Part shown: piece by piece, positions 60,608 through 64,000 of the stretch
Numbering within the stretch: the first letter of the stretch is position 1
Layout of the letters: each line of letters begins with the position of its first letter
From: CAIXQW01 sp046049675
Lineage (GTDB): Bacteria; Bacteroidota; Bacteroidia; Chitinophagales; Chitinophagaceae
NCBI GenBank assembly: GCA_046049675.1
Contig: JBJORA010000074.1
Span: 1 to 64,000 of the forward strand
Reading direction: 5' to 3'
Length of the DNA: 64,000 bases
Program-made: the position numbers and the translations under genes
Notes under the pieces: model-generated
Database searches by the model: none
What the model saw: only the letters and a program-made list of their open reading frames with translations
What the model was told of the DNA's origin: nothing

Positions 60608-62809
60608 CTAGCTCATCACGTTAGCAATTGCACCTTCATACAATTCTTCCCACTCGCCAATGCTGCCCCAATTGTCATTATTAACGATTACGCCGCCTTT
60701 TTGTACTGTGCCAATTTTTTCAATATTAATACCAGCACATGCGGCAATAAAATCAGCTTCCATTGCTGGGCTTACACTTACTACGATGCGACCTTGTGCT
60801 TCGCCAAATAGATAAGCATCCTTACGATGCGGTGTGTCTAAGTGCATTTCAAAACCGAGCTTGCTTGCCATAGCACTTTCTAAAATGCTCACAAATAGAC
60901 CACCTTCGCTGCAATCGTGTGCACTTGCAATAAGTTTTTGCTCTATTAGGTTTAGTACTTTGTCTTGTACAGCGTACTCTTCTTCTAAATTGAAATATGG
61001 CGTTGGGCTATGTTCTACTTTACGCAATTTGTGCAAATACTCGCTGCACGCAATATCGTTTCGGCTAGTGCCAAGGAGGTAGATGATATCGCCAGCTTGC
61101 TTAAAATTCATCGTCATTTTATTGGCAATGTTTTGCACTATACCAATCATGCCAATTGTCGGCGTAGGATATACAGCACCGTCAGGTCCTTGGTTGTAGA
61201 AACTTACATTGCCACCTGTAACTGGTGTATCAAACTTTTCGCAAGCAGCGCCCATGCCTCCTAGCGCTTTTACAAACTGAAAATACACTTCCGGATTGTA
61301 AGGATTACCAAAGTTCAAACAGTTTGTGATAGCAGTGCCACGTGCACCACTGCAAGCAAGGTTGCGCGCACATTCGCTTACAGCTATCATACCACCTACA
61401 AGCGGATTGCTATATACATATCTGCCATTGCAATCTACTGTCATGCCAATGCCTTTGTTTGTTCCTTTCACCCAAACTACACTTGCGTCACTCGGTTCGT
61501 TCGTGCTAGCATTAGCAGCACCTACCATACTATCGTATTGCTGGTACACCCAACGTTTGCTAGCTATATTTGGTATCTGGATGAGTTGCTTTGCTACTTC
61601 GTGCAAATTACTCGGCTCAGCAATATCGTCTTGATTAAAGGCGTTTATCTGTGCCATATAAGCTGGCTCAGTAAAGTCGCGGCTATAAATTGGTGCACCG
61701 CCGCCAAGCACTAAACTTTCTGCTGGCAAGTCGGCTTCTAATTCACCATTGAGATAATACTTTAATCTACCATCAGTAGTAACATGTCCAATCTGCACGC
61801 AGTGAATATCCCACTTGTCAAAAATGTCGGTAAGTTTTTGCTCATGTCCTTTCTCGATAACTACAAGCATGCGTTCCTGGCTTTCGCTCAACAACATTTC
61901 CCATGCTTTCATATTGTGTTGGCGTGTTGGTACTTTACCTAAATCGATATGCATGCCATGCTCGCCCTTTGCACTCATTTCGCTTGTGCTACATGCGATT
62001 CCTGCAGCACCCATATCTTGCATGCCTACAATCCAAGAGGCGCCTACAAGTTCCATGCAAGCCTCTAGTAATTTCTTTTCTTGGAAAGGATCGCCCACCT
62101 GCACTGCTGGCAGCTGTTGTGCGCTTTCTTCTGTAATATCAGCGCTTGCAAAACTTGCACCACCAATGCCGTCTTTGCCAGTTGCGCTACCAACAATAAA
62201 CACAGGATTGCCTTCGCCTTTGCTAGTTGCGCTAATAGTATCACCTACTTTCATTACACCAACACTCATAGCGTTTACCAAAGGATTGGTTTGGTAGCAG
62301 TCTTCGAAATAAACTTCGCCTGCTACAGTTGGTACGCCAAAGCAATTGCCATAGTGGCTAATGCCTTTCACTACACCCTTTAATAAATGTTGCGTTTTTG
62401 GATCATTGAGATTGCCAAAACGTAAACTATTAAGCGATGCAATTGGACGTGCGCCCATCGTAAAAATATCGCGGTGGATACCGCCTACACCTGTTGCTGC
62501 ACCTTGAAATGGTTCGATAGCGCTTGGGTGATTGTGACTTTCGATTTTAAAGCTACAAGCCCATCCGTCGCCAATATCAACTAAACCTGCATTTTCTTCT
62601 CCTGCTTCTACCAAAAGATGCTTGCCTTTACGAGGTAGTTTCTTTAGATAAGTAATACTGTTTTTATAACTGCAGTGCTCGCTCCACATCACGCTGTAAA
62701 CAGCAGTTTCAGTAAAGTTGGGTGTGCGGCCAAGAATTTCCTTTATTTTTTCAAATTCGTCCTCGCGTAATCCTAATTTAATCGCTTGTTCTAAAGTGGC
62801 TTGTTGCAT
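60608..62809 (-). CDS. purL: Phosphoribosylformylglycinamidine synthase, small PurL subunit
   Basis: 733 residues from ATG 62809; the earlier in-frame start at 62860 lies upstream of or on the candidate promoter. This is the small (Bacillus/Thermotoga-type) PurL, which needs separate PurQ and PurS, not encoded in this window. The enzyme makes formylglycinamidine ribonucleotide in purine synthesis. Visible motifs are the catalytic-His SVMWSEHCSYKNS, DIGDGWACSFKIESHNHPSA, FQGAATGVGGIHRDIFTMGA, IVGSATGKDGIGGASFAS and DMGAAGIACSTSEMSAKGE. The C-terminal ASAHDCSEGGLFVSILESAM is typical. Confidence 0.97.
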   Translation of the reverse strand: MQQATLEQAIKLGLREDEFEKIKEILGRTPNFTETAVYSVMWSEHCSYKNSITYLKKLPRKGKHLLVEAGEENAGLVDIGDGWACSFKIESHNHPSAIEPFQGAATGVGGIHRDIFTMGARPIASLNSLRFGNLNDPKTQHLLKGVVKGISHYGNCFGVPTVAGEVYFEDCYQTNPLVNAMSVGVMKVGDTISATSKGEGNPVFIVGSATGKDGIGGASFASADITEESAQQLPAVQVGDPFQEKKLLEACMELVGASWIVGMQDMGAAGIACSTSEMSAKGEHGMHIDLGKVPTRQHNMKAWEMLLSESQERMLVVIEKGHEQKLTDIFDKWDIHCVQIGHVTTDGRLKYYLNGELEADLPAESLVLGGGAPIYSRDFTEPAYMAQINAFNQDDIAEPSNLHEVAKQLIQIPNIASKRWVYQQYDSMVGAANASTNEPSDASVVWVKGTNKGIGMTVDCNGRYVYSNPLVGGMIAVSECARNLACSGARGTAITNCLNFGNPYNPEVYFQFVKALGGMGAACEKFDTPVTGGNVSFYNQGPDGAVYPTPTIGMIGIVQNIANKMTMNFKQAGDIIYLLGTSRNDIACSEYLHKLRKVEHSPTPYFNLEEEYAVQDKVLNLIEQKLIASAHDCSEGGLFVSILESAMASKLGFEMHLDTPHRKDAYLFGEAQGRIVVSVSPAMEADFIAACAGINIEKIGTVQKGGVIVNNDNWGSIGEWEELYEGAIANVMS

Positions 62810-62827
62810 GTGCTTAGCAATAAGTTG

Positions 62828-62860
62828 CGAAGGTAAAATACACTTTGCGAATGAGGGCAA
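62828..62860 (-). promoter_or_regulatory. Candidate purL promoter
   Basis: On the minus strand TTG (62860-62858), a 22-base spacer, then TACCTTCG (62835-62828), one base off consensus, 18 bases before the purL ATG at 62809. The same TACCTTCG box precedes rplY and the phosphate porin. Confidence 0.4.
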
Positions 62861-62923
62861 TAGTAGTATTCACATATCTCACACAACACAAAATTGTTGG
62901 GCAGAAAGTGCAGCATTGCAACG

Positions 62924-63298
62924 CTATTTTTCTAAAATAATACTAGCCACAGCATACTGCATGGTATGGCTAATGCTTACATGTATGTGCTGAAGCCCAA
63001 GTTTTGTAAATGCTTCTAGGGTTCGTCCCGTTAACTGCACCACGGGTTTGCCATTTGTATTATTGTGCACGCTAATTTCTGGCAGGGCATGATTACCAAT
63101 AAAATCTACACCAAATGCCTTAAGAAAAGCTTCCTTTACTGCAAAACGCGCTGTATATGAAACATAGGGATGCTTTTGTTTACTGCAATAATCTTGTTCT
63201 TCTTCGCTAAAAATATGCTGTATGAGGGCAGGGTTACGCTTTAGCTTTTCTGCCACACGATCTACTTCGGCAATATCGGTGCCCAGTCCGTAGATCAT
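62924..63298 (-). CDS. acpS: Holo-[acyl-carrier-protein] synthase
   Basis: 124 residues, usual length. AcpS transfers 4'-phosphopantetheine from CoA to acyl carrier protein for fatty-acid synthesis. Visible motifs are the Mg-binding GLGTDIAEVDRV, the FSEEEQDYC block, ARFAVKEAFLKAFGV with the catalytic Glu/Lys pair, and the C-terminal HVSISHTMQYAVASIIL. It begins 3 bases after the stop of the barrel-protein gene, so the two are co-transcribed. purL follows 114 bases downstream with its own likely promoter. Confidence 0.96.
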   Translation of the reverse strand: MIYGLGTDIAEVDRVAEKLKRNPALIQHIFSEEEQDYCSKQKHPYVSYTARFAVKEAFLKAFGVDFIGNHALPEISVHNNTNGKPVVQLTGRTLEAFTKLGLQHIHVSISHTMQYAVASIILEK

Positions 63299-63301
63299 GT
63301 T

Positions 63302-63982
63302 CTAGTAGTTGTAGTAATCTGGGTAACGACTATACTTGTCGGCACTGCTCAACTGGAACATGTAACTTAGGCTTGCACCTAATACACGATTGTAGCTTTG
63401 CGTTAATTGCGGACTTACATCCTGCAAGCCATAGTCGTAAAAGAAATGCATGCCAATGCCGCGCTTAATTTCAAAGCCAGCTTTTGCGCGCAAACCATAG
63501 TCAAATGGCTTTAATTGATCGGTAACGTTATTGCCAATTTCTAAGGGACCGCTAAAAACGTTGACGTCATTTTGTAGAAATCTATGATTTGTAATGCCAA
63601 CTCTGCTTAGATAAACACCAGCATTAAACTGCCAAAAGATGTTCTCCTTGTCTATCATGTACTGCAAAGTGATTGGCATTTTTACGTAGCCAATATTATT
63701 TTTAGTAAGATTAACTAGGCTACTATTTGTTTCTTGTCTAAGTACGCTGCCTTGATAGCTGAATAAAAATTCTGGCATAATGCTCCAATCTTCTGCAACC
63801 GGAATATCGGCAATTAAGCCAAAGTGGTATTGAAAGCGAGCGGTACTTTGCTGCATGGTATAGCTATTGCTTTTCCACAATTGCTTACTATAATTTGGGC
63901 CCGCAGTTAAACCTAGGCGAACCTGTGCTTGTGACTGTGCCACGAAAAATGCTGCTACTATTACTAGCGCTATCTTCTTCAT
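63302..63982 (-). CDS. PorT-family outer-membrane beta-barrel protein
   Basis: 226 residues with a signal peptide (ALVIVAAFFVAQSQA). The strand pattern matches the PorT/outer_membrane_beta-barrel_2 family: VRLGLTAGPNYSKQLW, ARFQYHFGLIADIPVAEDWS, IMPEFLFSYQGSVL, NIGYVKMPITLQYMID, FWQFNAGVYLSRVG and GLRAKAGFEIKRGIGMHFFY. The end DKYSRYPDYYNY is Tyr-rich. Some relatives assist T9SS assembly, but the family is broad and no assignment is possible. It is the first gene of a small operon with acpS; the start is only 18 bases from the window edge. Confidence 0.85.
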   Translation of the reverse strand: MKKIALVIVAAFFVAQSQAQVRLGLTAGPNYSKQLWKSNSYTMQQSTARFQYHFGLIADIPVAEDWSIMPEFLFSYQGSVLRQETNSSLVNLTKNNIGYVKMPITLQYMIDKENIFWQFNAGVYLSRVGITNHRFLQNDVNVFSGPLEIGNNVTDQLKPFDYGLRAKAGFEIKRGIGMHFFYDYGLQDVSPQLTQSYNRVLGASLSYMFQLSSADKYSRYPDYYNY

Positions 63983-64000
63983 TGCTGCAAATTACAACTT

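Noticed and set aside
1..64000. Search for tRNA, rRNA, insertion sequences, integrases and phage genes
   Set aside because: No convincing tRNA T-loop sequence, rRNA-like block, transposase or integrase motif was seen by reading; a covariance search would be needed to exclude small RNAs.

Overview
The window looks like an ordinary chromosomal stretch from a member of the Bacteroidota, probably close to the Chitinophagales/Sphingobacteriales. Four things point there. There is a full-length sprA, the outer-membrane pore of the type IX secretion system (T9SS). Seven predicted cargo proteins end in T9SS C-terminal sorting domains (six type A, one gliding-motility type B). Promoters fit the Bacteroidota pattern TTG-N18..22-TAnnTTTG, and Shine-Dalgarno sites are nearly absent. 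DNA is AT-rich. I saw no rRNA, tRNA, CRISPR array, transposase, integrase or phage gene. No gap between genes exceeds 300 bases.

Layout. 1-6.5 kb: the end of a large secreted SprB-repeat protein, an Asp-box propeller protein and a penicillin-binding-protein-like lipoprotein hydrolase. 6.5-12.4 kb: acyl-CoA dehydrogenase, a small membrane protein, AlkC DNA glycosylase, a RidA-family protein and a large secreted protein of unknown function. 12.6-19 kb: a class-V PLP enzyme and a TlpA-like thioredoxin protein, then deoC with two aldehyde dehydrogenase genes, the second a catalytically incomplete half (a split ALDH16-like arrangement). 19.1-20.8 kb: the prs/rplY pair on the minus strand.

21-27.5 kb is a phosphate region on the plus strand: a lamin-tail T9SS protein, a VTC-type polyphosphate polymerase and a DUF4956 membrane protein, followed by a phosphate-selective porin, a DUF47/PhoU-like protein and a PiT transporter. 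27.5-32.8 kb on the minus strand is a CotH-family surface protein followed by an MBOAT O-acyltransferase and an AlgJ/AlgX-like SGNH protein. 33-47 kb: a small membrane protein, a TPR protein, ruvA, sprA (2557 codons with disordered insertions) and a DUF4175 coiled-coil protein with collagen-like tracts.

47-54.6 kb: a secreted cyclophilin-FKBP fusion, a tandem pair of small secreted paralogues separated by a long inverted repeat, two beta-barrel-like proteins, DUF2147 and DUF1569 proteins and a carboxypeptidase-regulatory-like lipoprotein. 54.8-59.8 kb is a tight three-gene operon of T9SS cargo: arylsulfotransferase-like, carbohydrate-binding-like and CotH/lamin-tail. The end holds an unknown secreted protein, purL, acpS and a PorT-like barrel.

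The strongest theme is surface and extracellular modification. Two separate operons contain CotH-family kinase-fold proteins fused to lamin-tail domains. One is coupled to O-acylation enzymes, the other to a sulfotransferase-like protein. A third locus couples a lamin-tail protein to polyphosphate polymerase and DUF4956. These are the best candidates for a poorly described system. All functions are inferred from recognisable motifs by reading; no search was run.
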